Source of the DNA: Euryarchaeota archaeon UBA128
Lineage (GTDB): Archaea > Thermoplasmatota > Poseidoniia > Poseidoniales > Poseidoniaceae
Assembly: GCA_002496955.1 (NCBI GenBank)
Contig: DALZ01000083.1
Span: forward strand, 1 to 13,625
Reading direction: 5' to 3'
DNA length: 13,625 nt
Shown here: one piece after another, positions 7,287 to 13,479 of the stretch
Layout: each line of letters starts with the position of its first letter
Position numbering within the stretch: the stretch's first letter is position 1
The notes under the pieces: generated by a model
Database searches by the model: none
What the model was told of the DNA's origin: nothing
Seen by the model: the letters and a program-made list of their open reading frames with translations, nothing else
Position numbers and translations under genes: made by a program

Positions 7287-7562
7287 ATGTCTGACGGTTT
7301 TGTAATGGAGTTATGTGGTAATAGAGCAGCATGGCAAATTGTTCCAGATGGTATTGACGCGATTGATTTAGACCTGGTTGGCGCTTGCATAATCGATGCG
7401 GGTTACACGGTTGGAATTCAAAATCGTTTGTGCTGGACATTTTCAGGGCCGTGTGACCTTACGTTATATCCGAGTGGAAAATTACTTGTCAAGACCGAAG
7501 ATAAAGTGCTTGCTGCTCAGGTGGCTAAGTTGCATGTGGAAAAGTGGACTATAAACTCTTGA
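7287..7562 (+). CDS. Small conserved-looking protein of unknown function (91 aa)
   Basis: This 91-residue soluble protein begins MSDGFVMELCG. It has two Cys-containing strands (MELCGNRAAW, about 7-16; RLCWTFSG, about 47-54) and ends in DLTLYPSGKLLVKT (about 57-70), followed by an amphipathic helix (VLAAQVAKLHVEKW, about 74-87). The strand-SGK-strand-helix ending is faintly like one repeat of the TBP (TATA-binding protein) fold, in which strands containing SGK precede a helix, but the resemblance is weak. Both start and stop are firm. A strong GAGGTGAT site lies before it, and its own stop overlaps the GAGGAG site of the next gene. It is translationally packed between the Pro-rich repeat protein and Sua5. 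It is not recognised as any named family. Confidence 0.75.
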   Translation: MSDGFVMELCGNRAAWQIVPDGIDAIDLDLVGACIIDAGYTVGIQNRLCWTFSGPCDLTLYPSGKLLVKTEDKVLAAQVAKLHVEKWTINS

Positions 7563-7571
7563 GGAGTATTT

Positions 7572-8180
7572 ATGCCACTGATTAGTGAGGAATTAATTGA
7601 CAATCTTGTCAACCATGGTGTAGTAGTTTATCCTACCACAACATTGCCTGGCTTGGGTTGCTTGCCAAATAAAACAGCTCTAGATAATTTATTCCAATTA
7701 AAGCAGCGACCAAAAAATCAGCCGGTAAGTTTAGGGGTAGCCGACATTGCACAAGCCGAACAGCTAGTTGAAGTTCCGCAACTTGCTAGAGACATGTTAG
7801 AATATTTTCCTCAAGGTAGTTTAACCCTGATACTCGATGCAAAGCAAGAACTCGATCAAAGACTTGGTGGACACAGAGTCGCAGTCAGAGTCTTAGCAGA
7901 TAAGCGCGCTATTGAGTTAGTCAAAACCGTTGGTCCGATAACCGCCACAAGTGCTAATCACAGCGGAGTAGAGCCTGTTTACGATACGAACCAAGCAGCA
8001 AAAATTTTGGGTTTAGAGAATCATTGTGTTGTATCAGGCAAGTGTCCGGGAGGGAGCCCAAGCACTATCATATCCATTGAGAAATCTAGTAGTGACCCTA
8101 GTGTATACACGGCAACCATTATGAGAGAGGGCGTAATACCTCGCAACGGCGTGGAAACATGGATGATGAATTATCGCTGA
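7572..8180 (+). CDS. Threonylcarbamoyl-AMP synthase, Sua5/YrdC/YciO family
   Basis: This 202-residue protein consists of a YrdC domain only, without the extra C-terminal Sua5 domain. Family marks are VVYPTTTLPGLGC (18-30), the nucleotide-binding KQRPKNQPVSL (44-54), SLTLIL (83-88), VAVRV (103-107), PITATSANHSG (122-132), the GSPST loop (161-165) and IMREGVI (183-189). The enzyme joins threonine, bicarbonate and ATP into threonylcarbamoyl-AMP, the donor for t6A37 on ANN-decoding tRNAs; Kae1/Bud32 partners act later and are not in this window. The usual Asp or Glu in YPT(D/E)T is Thr here. YciO-type paralogues share the fold with different or weaker activity, so the exact reaction is not certain. 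GAGGAG overlaps the upstream stop, 5 nt before the ATG. Confidence 0.85.
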   Translation: MPLISEELIDNLVNHGVVVYPTTTLPGLGCLPNKTALDNLFQLKQRPKNQPVSLGVADIAQAEQLVEVPQLARDMLEYFPQGSLTLILDAKQELDQRLGGHRVAVRVLADKRAIELVKTVGPITATSANHSGVEPVYDTNQAAKILGLENHCVVSGKCPGGSPSTIISIEKSSSDPSVYTATIMREGVIPRNGVETWMMNYR

Positions 8181-9172
8181 AGTATTGGAAGGATGCTGGC
8201 CATGTTGCTCGGCGTACTCTAGAAGCGATGAAAGAGAAAATTGTCCCAGGTGCGGCACTACATGATACGATCGAGGCTGCTGAGAGATATATTCATCGTC
8301 ACGGTGGCAAACCTGCATTCCCGGGCACAATTGCTGTAAATGACATTGCCGCCCACTTTACCACAAATCACAATGTGTCACCAGTTGAAGAATGGGATGG
8401 CGAGATGACGCTGCAAAAAGGTGATTGTGTCAAAATTGACTATGGCGTACACATCAAGGGTCATATTGGAGATAATGCGCTTACTATTGAGGTTGGCAAT
8501 ACCAATAATCACACGGAGCAAATCAAAGCGGCAAAGGAAGCGCGAGATGCAGCGATAGAAATGTTACATCCCGGCACGCCATGGTATAAAGTCGGTGCCG
8601 CAGCAGCACAGCCAACGCTTGATGCGGGGTTTTATCCAATCCGGAACCTATGTGGCCATCAACTCAAACCATGGGACTTACATGCCGGCGTATCCGTTCC
8701 GTCATATGCTTGCGGACCTGATAATCGTGGTTTTAAAGGCGTAGTTGAAGAAGGTGGTGTTTATGCAATCGAGCCGTTCAATACTACAGGGAAAAGCGGG
8801 ATGATTAAGAATCTGGGCAAACCAAATTCATCCAATATTTATCGATTGACTGGTAATACTACGTCACGGAAGGCCCGATCAAAGGGTCAACTAAAGCCAC
8901 TTGGCGCACAATTAGCGAGGAATTTAGAGGAACGTTATTCGACGCTACCATTTGCTGAGCGCTGGGCCTATCCGATGTTAGAAAAGCCGTTTCCCGAGGC
9001 TGATGAGGCAAGTCGACAAAGTAAATGGAATGCCCTGGTCAAGAAATTAATCAGTATTCGATTTTTGGAAACTTACCATGTTTTAGCGTGTGCGGATGGC
9101 GGTAATATTTGTCAATTTGAACACACAGTGTATGTTACCGATGGCGGCCCAGAAATCCTAACCGTCGAATAA
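8159..9172 (+). CDS. map: Type II methionine aminopeptidase
   Basis: This 337-residue protein has a pita-bread fold. The expected metal ligands are all present: D94 (KIDYGVH), D105 (GDNALT), H167 (NLCGHQLKPWDLH), E205 (YAIEPF) and E321 (CQFEHTV). Substrate-pocket His66 (AAHFTTNH) and His175 are there too. The helical insertion between about 235 and 300 (with ERYSTLPFAERWAY) identifies type II, the archaeal/eukaryotic form. The enzyme removes initiator methionine from nascent proteins in the cytosol. At 337 residues it is somewhat longer than the usual archaeal length of about 295-300. The only early in-frame ATG lies 22 nt inside the Sua5 gene, so the two overlap and are probably co-translated. 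It closes the plus-strand run and is followed at once by a terminator-like hairpin. Confidence 0.95.
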   Translation: MDDELSLKYWKDAGHVARRTLEAMKEKIVPGAALHDTIEAAERYIHRHGGKPAFPGTIAVNDIAAHFTTNHNVSPVEEWDGEMTLQKGDCVKIDYGVHIKGHIGDNALTIEVGNTNNHTEQIKAAKEARDAAIEMLHPGTPWYKVGAAAAQPTLDAGFYPIRNLCGHQLKPWDLHAGVSVPSYACGPDNRGFKGVVEEGGVYAIEPFNTTGKSGMIKNLGKPNSSNIYRLTGNTTSRKARSKGQLKPLGAQLARNLEERYSTLPFAERWAYPMLEKPFPEADEASRQSKWNALVKKLISIRFLETYHVLACADGGNICQFEHTVYVTDGGPEILTVE

Positions 9173-9176
9173 TCAC

Positions 9177-9215
9177 AAAAAACCTGATATTTCAGGCATA
9201 AAGGCAGGTTTTTTT
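9177..9215 (+). terminator. Hairpin terminator with T-tract after the methionine aminopeptidase gene
   Basis: AAAAAACCTG (9177-9186) can pair with CAGGTTTTTT (9205-9214) around an 18-nt loop, and the right arm supplies a run of seven T's ending at 9215. It begins 4 nt after the stop. Archaeal RNA polymerase can terminate on the T-run alone, so the stem may be secondary. The arms are A/T-rich and would also give an A-rich left side. Confidence 0.65.
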
Positions 9216-9383
9216 GATTCTCGGCCGTGACGAATATAAACTGTGAGTGCTTGGCTGGATACGAACGGGCTGTTTGAGTTCTGTTGAGTGCATCCCATCC
9301 CCTCTGCTTTACTCTCACCCGTTCACCTCTTTTTTCCTCAACCGATGTTATTTTTTGGATAAATACAAACGGTTTGCACCACT

Positions 9384-9432
9384 CGGACGGCCCCTCGGAA
9401 AGTTAACACTTTCGCGCAGTCGTCCGTTTTTA
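9384..9432 (+). ncRNA. Candidate hairpin RNA or leader/terminator element upstream of the pilin gene
   Basis: CGGACG (9384-9389) pairs with CGTCCG (9421-9426). Inside it GAAAGT (9398-9403) pairs with ACTTTC (9408-9413) around a TAAC loop. TTTTTA follows directly. An AT-rich ATAAATA at 9359-9365 lies about 25 nt upstream of the left arm, the distance expected between an archaeal TATA box and a start site. The element could therefore be a very short hairpin transcript, a second terminator for upstream readthrough, or a regulatory structure. The inner and outer stems are separated by unpaired bases. Confidence 0.3.
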
Positions 9433-9463
9433 TGGCTATTTTTTGATTTTGACCGGCACTAGA

Positions 9464-9472
9464 ATTAAATAT
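9464..9472 (+). promoter_or_regulatory. TATA-like box for the pilin gene
   Basis: ATTAAATAT closely resembles the archaeal box A consensus. A start site about 26 nt downstream would fall near 9494, leaving a leader of about 30 nt that contains the AGGAGG site. Confidence 0.5.
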
Positions 9473-9510
9473 GCCGCCATCAGTGGGAGTAATACACCCG
9501 GCTACGGGTA

Positions 9511-9516
9511 AGGAGG
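9511..9516 (+). promoter_or_regulatory. Shine-Dalgarno AGGAGG deciding the pilin start
   Basis: A perfect AGGAGG lies 8 nt before the ATG at 9525. It rules out the upstream in-frame ATG at 9471, whose 18 extra residues would precede a normal prepilin leader and which itself overlaps the TATA-like box. Confidence 0.8.
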
Positions 9517-9524
9517 ACAAAAAT

Positions 9525-9992
9525 ATGAAGAACGAAACAAGAAATGATGAAGCTGTAAGCCCAGTTATTGCTACCATTCTAATGGTTGCAATCACTGTCG
9601 TACTAGCAGGTGTACTATATGTATGGGCTGCTAACCTAGCAGAAAGCAACACTGACGGTAGCCTAGAGCTATACACTTTCAGTGGCGCGGACGCACCTGG
9701 CAATGACGGCGCAGTAATTATGACCATGAGTGGTGGATCCGACCTAGGTTGGGCATCCATTGTCATCAAGGCAAGTGTAGACGGTGCCGCTTCGGTCACT
9801 GTCCCAGCATGTGACAGCACAACAACCGAAAACTGCTACACAACTACTGACACTGATGACACAGCACAGTGGAATGTTGGTGAAGATGTCACTGTAGACA
9901 CAGACTGCACCGGCACATGCACAGTTACTGTCAACGTTCTAAATGACAGAGAGGGCACAACCCTTGACACAACTGTCATTGACGTTGAGTGA
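9525..9992 (+). CDS. Archaeal type IV pilin-like protein (class III signal peptide)
   Basis: This 155-residue precursor has a short charged leader (MKNETRNDEA, 1-10). The hydrophobic core VSPVIATILMVAITVVLAGVLYVWA (11-35) follows, typical of archaeal pilins with the Pilin_N domain. A prepilin peptidase would cut around A10-V11, and the core helix would pack into a pilus or anchor the protein in the membrane. The rest is a strand-rich, strongly acidic, Thr-rich domain with four Cys (C96, C104, C128, C132) that could form two disulfides outside the cell. No assembly ATPase, platform protein or peptidase gene is nearby, so this is a stand-alone unit. It has its own TATA-like box, a perfect ribosome-binding site and a strong terminator, which suggests high expression. 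It could be an adhesion pilin or a pilin-like surface protein; an archaellin is less likely. Confidence 0.88.
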   Translation: MKNETRNDEAVSPVIATILMVAITVVLAGVLYVWAANLAESNTDGSLELYTFSGADAPGNDGAVIMTMSGGSDLGWASIVIKASVDGAASVTVPACDSTTTENCYTTTDTDDTAQWNVGEDVTVDTDCTGTCTVTVNVLNDREGTTLDTTVIDVE

Positions 9993-10025
9993 AGTTGCGC
10001 AAAGCTTAGCTTGATTATGAACTGA

Positions 10026-10043
10026 TATATTCTGCGGAATATA
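10026..10043 (+). other. Small 3'-UTR hairpin after the pilin gene
   Basis: TATATTC (10026-10032) and GAATATA (10037-10043) form a perfect 7-bp stem around TGCG. It lies three bases before the large terminator hairpin, so the transcript would end in two adjacent stems. Confidence 0.6.
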
Positions 10044-10046
10044 ACT

Positions 10047-10085
10047 GCCCCTCCGGAGGCTTCGGCCTCCGGGGGGGCTTTTTTT
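10047..10085 (+). terminator. Strong intrinsic-type terminator with UUCG tetraloop
   Basis: GCCCCTCCGGAGGC (10047-10060) pairs over 14 bp (one G-T wobble) with 10065-10078 around TTCG. Seven T's follow (10079-10085). A C(UUCG)G loop is among the most stable RNA tetraloops. It terminates the pilin transcript. The convergent glycosyltransferase gene stops 4 nt beyond the T-run, but that strand has no T-run after the stem. Confidence 0.93.
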
Positions 10086-10088
10086 ATG

Positions 10089-11300
10089 TCAAAATTCTTT
10101 CAATAATTTTCTTACATCCTCATGTTGGTCCCAGATGTTTGATTGTCTACCCTGAAGATTTCGATACTTAGCAATAAATAGATATTCGAAACTAGTAGCC
10201 AATGTCCCGACAAATGCAACGAATGGTAATCTGATACCGTTGCGGTGTGTTAACCACGATGTTAAAATAATCAGTTCACACAGTGCGAGCACAGCGTGGG
10301 TTAGTGCGGCAAAACCAACCGGCATACCGGTAATTGTAACATAGGACCAACGAAATGCTACAGTTACAACCAGTTGGAACAAAATCAAAGGAGCGATGCA
10401 ATGTAGATAATATTGCATCTTAAGAATCTTAGAGAACTCGCCATGCTCGGATACTTGCGGATGTTTTGATTGTGCTTCTAACATATTCTGCAAGCCCTGC
10501 GCTCGGCGGATTTTTTGCCGGCGTTGACCATCAATTGTTGTAGGTGCAAAGTCAACAAATGATGACTCCATGTCATGGATACTTTTCAGCCCACTCAAGC
10601 GAACTAGTGAGGCAATTTGCGCATCATCAGCGTTTGACGCAATATTTAGATCTGAACTGTTAAACGAACCATGACGCCACATCATACAAGAGCCCTCCAG
10701 AAAAGGTGTGCTGTCGACTTTGGATTCAGCGACCCTGAGAAACTCATACAATGAACGATAGTTGGATTCACCGTGTAGCGATGTCTTGCGGACCGCACTA
10801 CTACCAACAACCCCTATCGATGCATCAGCAAACCACCCGTGTAAGCGATGGATAGTCCCCGCAGTGATAAGTGCGTCCGCGTCGGTCATTAGTACTAGGC
10901 CTTCGAAAGAGTTGTCAGACAAGTCATCTATTGCTAGTTTAACTGCTGCTGTTTTACCAAGTCTTTCTGGCATCACAACCACGCGCGAAGAAGAAAACGC
11001 AGAAGGGTTGTCTTTAAGCCACTGCTCTGCTAGTTCAACACTGTTGTCGGTTGAAGCGGAATCGATTACGAGCAGTGAGGTATTAAACTGATATTCCCGT
11101 GTTAAATCGGTTAATTTTTTTTCAATTACCAAAGCTTCATTCCATATTGGTAGAATAATAACCAGAGGTAAGTCACACGATACTCCTGGGTATTCAAGAG
11201 GTAACTTTTGCCACCTCTTGGCGCGCAGGCGATAGATTAACAGTGGAACACCAACCAATGATGCGAGGATTACCTCGATAATGGCTGATGCGAACAGCAT
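10089..11300 (-). CDS. Membrane-anchored family 2 glycosyltransferase
   Basis: This 403-residue protein has an N-terminal membrane helix (about 3-22) and a GT-A catalytic domain. That domain shows VIILPIWNEA (47-56), VIDSASTDNS (78-87), GKTAAVKLAI (115-124), the nucleotide-sugar/metal motif DAD (140-142, within LMTDADAL), EGSCMMWR (202-209) and ADDAQIASLVRLSG (224-237). Membrane segments at about 300-316, 327-348 and 358-377 close it. RRQKIRRAQG (260-269) takes the place of the Q/RxxRW element seen in processive GT2 enzymes. Such enzymes transfer a sugar from an activated donor to a lipid-linked or growing glycan at the inner face of the membrane. Convergent with the pilin gene and divergent from the next glycosyltransferase, it probably belongs to the surface-glycan neighbourhood to its right. 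Donor and acceptor cannot be told. Confidence 0.88.
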   Translation of the reverse strand: MLFASAIIEVILASLVGVPLLIYRLRAKRWQKLPLEYPGVSCDLPLVIILPIWNEALVIEKKLTDLTREYQFNTSLLVIDSASTDNSVELAEQWLKDNPSAFSSSRVVVMPERLGKTAAVKLAIDDLSDNSFEGLVLMTDADALITAGTIHRLHGWFADASIGVVGSSAVRKTSLHGESNYRSLYEFLRVAESKVDSTPFLEGSCMMWRHGSFNSSDLNIASNADDAQIASLVRLSGLKSIHDMESSFVDFAPTTIDGQRRQKIRRAQGLQNMLEAQSKHPQVSEHGEFSKILKMQYYLHCIAPLILFQLVVTVAFRWSYVTITGMPVGFAALTHAVLALCELIILTSWLTHRNGIRLPFVAFVGTLATSFEYLFIAKYRNLQGRQSNIWDQHEDVRKLLKEF

Positions 11301-11403
11301 GAAATGCGCAATTTGGTTAGGAATATTACTTCTCCCTAGAATATCACTAGATTGGTATACATTTGACCAGCATACTATTCAAATCAGATACCCAGGCTGA
11401 TAC
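11301..11403. promoter_or_regulatory. Divergent promoter region between two glycosyltransferase genes
   Basis: The 103-nt gap holds TATACATTT (11356-11364), a possible TATA box roughly 40 nt upstream of the plus-strand ATG; its complement could serve the minus-strand gene. AGGCTGAT just before the plus-strand ATG is a partial match to the archaeal Shine-Dalgarno consensus. The minus-strand start has none. The evidence is composition and spacing only. Confidence 0.3.
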
Positions 11404-12393
11404 ATGCGCAGAGTGTTGCATGTTGGGCCATGCAATACTCCTGGTGGTATGGCCAAGGTAATCGAAATTCTATCACAAAATCCACCCGAAGGATGGATTG
11501 CTGAAACATTGAACTCACACATAATTAGCAATCACATTGCAAAATATCTCCATCATCGAAAAATGCTCAAAAACTTTGTCAGGATGATACGCAGTGAAAA
11601 AAAACCACATGTTGTACACATACACACAGCCGCCGATTGGTCTTGGAAACGTAAATCAAGGTACATCGCATTCTGTGAAAAATATGCTATCCCCTGTATT
11701 GTCCATATTCACAGCGGTAAATTCGGAGATTGGCTAGGAGAAAAACACTCAAGAAGGAGTCGAAATTTTAGAAAGATAACTAATTTCAGCAGATGTAAAG
11801 TTGTAGTTTTGACCGACGGATGGCAACAGCGATTGTCCGAACAAATCGGTGATTGTTTAGTGGTTAACAATCCTGTAGATCCAAAATTAATTTTTGATGG
11901 CGAAAAAGAATTCAAAAATCAATTATTGATGCTGGGCAGATATGACTCGGTTAAGGGGCACAATTTTGCGATGCGCCTATTAGAAAAACTAAGATGTGAT
12001 TATGATGATGAACTTACACTAGTCATGACTGGTACGAGTAAACTAGAGGCTGAAGGACTTTTTTGCTATCAGTGGGTTACTGAACCCGAAAAACTACAAC
12101 TTATTCAGGAGTCTCGAATTTTACTTATACCCTCAAAGTTTGAAGGACAGCCGTTAGTTATGCTCGAAGGTTTGTATTGCGGACTGCCCTGCTTAGCAAG
12201 TGACAAAATCATCGACTTACCAGATACGGTTGTGTCAGCAAAATACAACCATCTGAATGATTGGTGTGATAAAGTCATCCAGATTTTAGATAACCCAGTA
12301 GATAGGTACCATATTCATGAGTCTGTCAAGCATTTAGGCATCAAGTCAATCAACAAAAATTGGTTCAATATTTATCGTTCGCTTATTGACTGA
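11404..12393 (+). CDS. Family 4 glycosyltransferase (GT-B fold)
   Basis: This 329-residue protein has two Rossmann domains. The N-terminal one begins RVLHVGPCNTPGGMAKVI with the Gly-rich acceptor loop (8-15) and contains VVHIHTAADWS (70-80). The C-terminal one has LLMLGRYDSVKGH (174-186) and the donor-binding FEGQPLVMLEGLYCGLPCLAS (246-266), with the E-x7-E pair E247 and E255. GT4 enzymes transfer a sugar from a nucleotide donor with retention of configuration, usually in cell-surface glycan assembly. It is slightly shorter than the usual 350-400. There is no signal or membrane helix. Codons are rich in AAA, ATT and similar A/T forms compared with region B. Its 3' end overlaps the convergent glycosyltransferase by 22 nt. 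The substrate is unknown. Confidence 0.87.
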   Translation: MRRVLHVGPCNTPGGMAKVIEILSQNPPEGWIAETLNSHIISNHIAKYLHHRKMLKNFVRMIRSEKKPHVVHIHTAADWSWKRKSRYIAFCEKYAIPCIVHIHSGKFGDWLGEKHSRRSRNFRKITNFSRCKVVVLTDGWQQRLSEQIGDCLVVNNPVDPKLIFDGEKEFKNQLLMLGRYDSVKGHNFAMRLLEKLRCDYDDELTLVMTGTSKLEAEGLFCYQWVTEPEKLQLIQESRILLIPSKFEGQPLVMLEGLYCGLPCLASDKIIDLPDTVVSAKYNHLNDWCDKVIQILDNPVDRYHIHESVKHLGIKSINKNWFNIYRSLID

Positions 12394-13475
12394 ATTGATT
12401 GTATCAGTAAGTTCAATGTTATTTCCCAACTGAGGTTTTCCTCAGCAAATTCCCTCGAGGATTTTGCAAACTCAGAAATTCTTGAATCACTAAGTTCTGA
12501 GAACCATCTGATTCCCTCTTCATGAAAATCATGTTGGGGTACTAGTTTCAGCCACGGATAGTCACTACTGTCAAACCTGTGCCCGTCATGGTCTATGCCG
12601 AAAATAAGTAACCCGCTCGCACAATATTCACTACGCTTCAATGGACTAGAAATCGCCCACATGTCAATGTCTGGCATTGGCAATATACCGATGGTTGATT
12701 CACGCAAATGATTTGCTACCTCCACAACAGGCATTCTGGGGTAAACCGTTAGTTGGTCCATCACCAGTGCTATTTTTTGTAATTCATCAAAGCAATCCCC
12801 ATCACCAATTAGTTTCATAGAAATATCTAAACCTGCAGAAATACTCTTTCTCAATAGCATTGGTAAGGCCAACACGCCTCGATGTCTGTCAAGTCTACCG
12901 TGGTAGATTAGTTTCAACTTACGACTATTTGGTCTTGGCTCGAAGACTTCCAAATTTACCCCAGCAGGTAGTTGGCAAATTTTGTTAGAAACTATGTTTA
13001 TACGATTTTGAACATATTGTTGATGGTTTGCTGAAACCACAGTTCCCTTCGCACTTGTGGATTTAGCGACTAATTTCCAAGCTTTCCGCCATACCGGCCA
13101 TTGTAGTTTTGCTAAAACGCCTTTATCGGCAGGCGGACTGCGATCCAGCAAAATCCATGGAATTTTTTTTATGATTAATACGCGATGTAGCTTTGCGATT
13201 AGTCGCCAATCTACAATTGCAATACATCCATCTGTAGATTCTTGTTGATTCAACCAGCGTGCCATATTTTTCGCCAAGGACGCTGATTTCATGCCGGGGA
13301 AATTACTGAATCCAATTGTGAAGTGTTGACAATTGATACCCATGTTTGTGTTCAGTGAATCCTGATTAATCAACTGAACATCGTATCCATTGCTTGCTAG
13401 CCCATTGATAAGAGCCTTTTGTGATGTAAAGCACATATCGGTTGACGAATTAGCGGAAAACCACATGATTTGCAT
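12372..13475 (-). CDS. GT-B family glycosyltransferase (GT4-like)
   Basis: From the ATG at 13475 the product is 367 residues. It has an N-terminal Rossmann-like domain (MQIMWFSANSS...) and then the GT4 donor domain. LPAGVNLEVFEP (169-180) is the usual linker motif, LIYHGRLDRHRGVLALP (189-205) the first strand and loop, and KLIGDGDCFDEL (221-232) matches the family. ISSPLKRSEYCASGLLIFG (275-293) holds the donor-binding Glu (E283 in SEYCASG), equivalent to the usual KLFEYMASG. A GTG at 13478 is an alternative start that adds one Met; AAAGGG at good spacing serves either. The start lies 4 nt after the stop of the epimerase gene, so the two form an operon. The tail overlaps the plus-strand glycosyltransferase by 22 nt. 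It is a likely cytosolic sugar transferase for surface glycans with unknown substrate. Confidence 0.86.
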   Translation of the reverse strand: MQIMWFSANSSTDMCFTSQKALINGLASNGYDVQLINQDSLNTNMGINCQHFTIGFSNFPGMKSASLAKNMARWLNQQESTDGCIAIVDWRLIAKLHRVLIIKKIPWILLDRSPPADKGVLAKLQWPVWRKAWKLVAKSTSAKGTVVSANHQQYVQNRINIVSNKICQLPAGVNLEVFEPRPNSRKLKLIYHGRLDRHRGVLALPMLLRKSISAGLDISMKLIGDGDCFDELQKIALVMDQLTVYPRMPVVEVANHLRESTIGILPMPDIDMWAISSPLKRSEYCASGLLIFGIDHDGHRFDSSDYPWLKLVPQHDFHEEGIRWFSELSDSRISEFAKSSREFAEENLSWEITLNLLIQSIQSISER

Positions 13476-13479
13476 CACA

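Larger units (their letters stand above)
9173..9524. other. 352-nt non-coding region between the aminopeptidase and pilin genes
   Basis: This is the longest gene-free stretch. From left to right it holds the terminator hairpin (to 9215) and then about 70 nt without recognisable signals. A pyrimidine-rich tract follows (about 9288-9341, mostly C and T on the plus strand). After that come an AT-rich TATA-like string (ATAAATA, 9359-9365), a T-tailed hairpin (9384-9432), a better TATA-like box (9464-9472), and the pilin leader with its Shine-Dalgarno site. Small open frames across it on both strands show no family resemblance. Confidence 0.6.

Noticed and set aside
6934..7390. Open frames in other frames and on the minus strand across the Pro-rich repeat (His/Leu-rich and Gly-rich products)
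   Set aside because: They are by-products of a GC-biased 12-bp repeat lacking stops in several frames; they have no start signals.
9112..9318. Minus-strand frame starting with GTG after a GAGGTGA-like site
   Set aside because: It runs through the terminator hairpin and the 3' end of the aminopeptidase gene, and the product resembles no family. The site comes from the pyrimidine-rich tract.
9247..9462. 71-codon plus-strand frame in the non-coding region
   Set aside because: It has no ribosome-binding site, spans the hairpin element and has an irregular composition with no motif.
9471..9524. Upstream ATG extension of the pilin
   Set aside because: It starts inside the TATA-like box and would add 18 residues in front of a complete prepilin leader. 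The perfect AGGAGG points to 9525.
9338..9820. 160-codon minus-strand frame antisense to the pilin gene
   Set aside because: It is a shadow of the pilin codon pattern with no start signals.
10762..11091. 109-codon plus-strand frame opposite the GT2 gene
   Set aside because: It is a Ser-rich antisense shadow of a gene with clear catalytic motifs.
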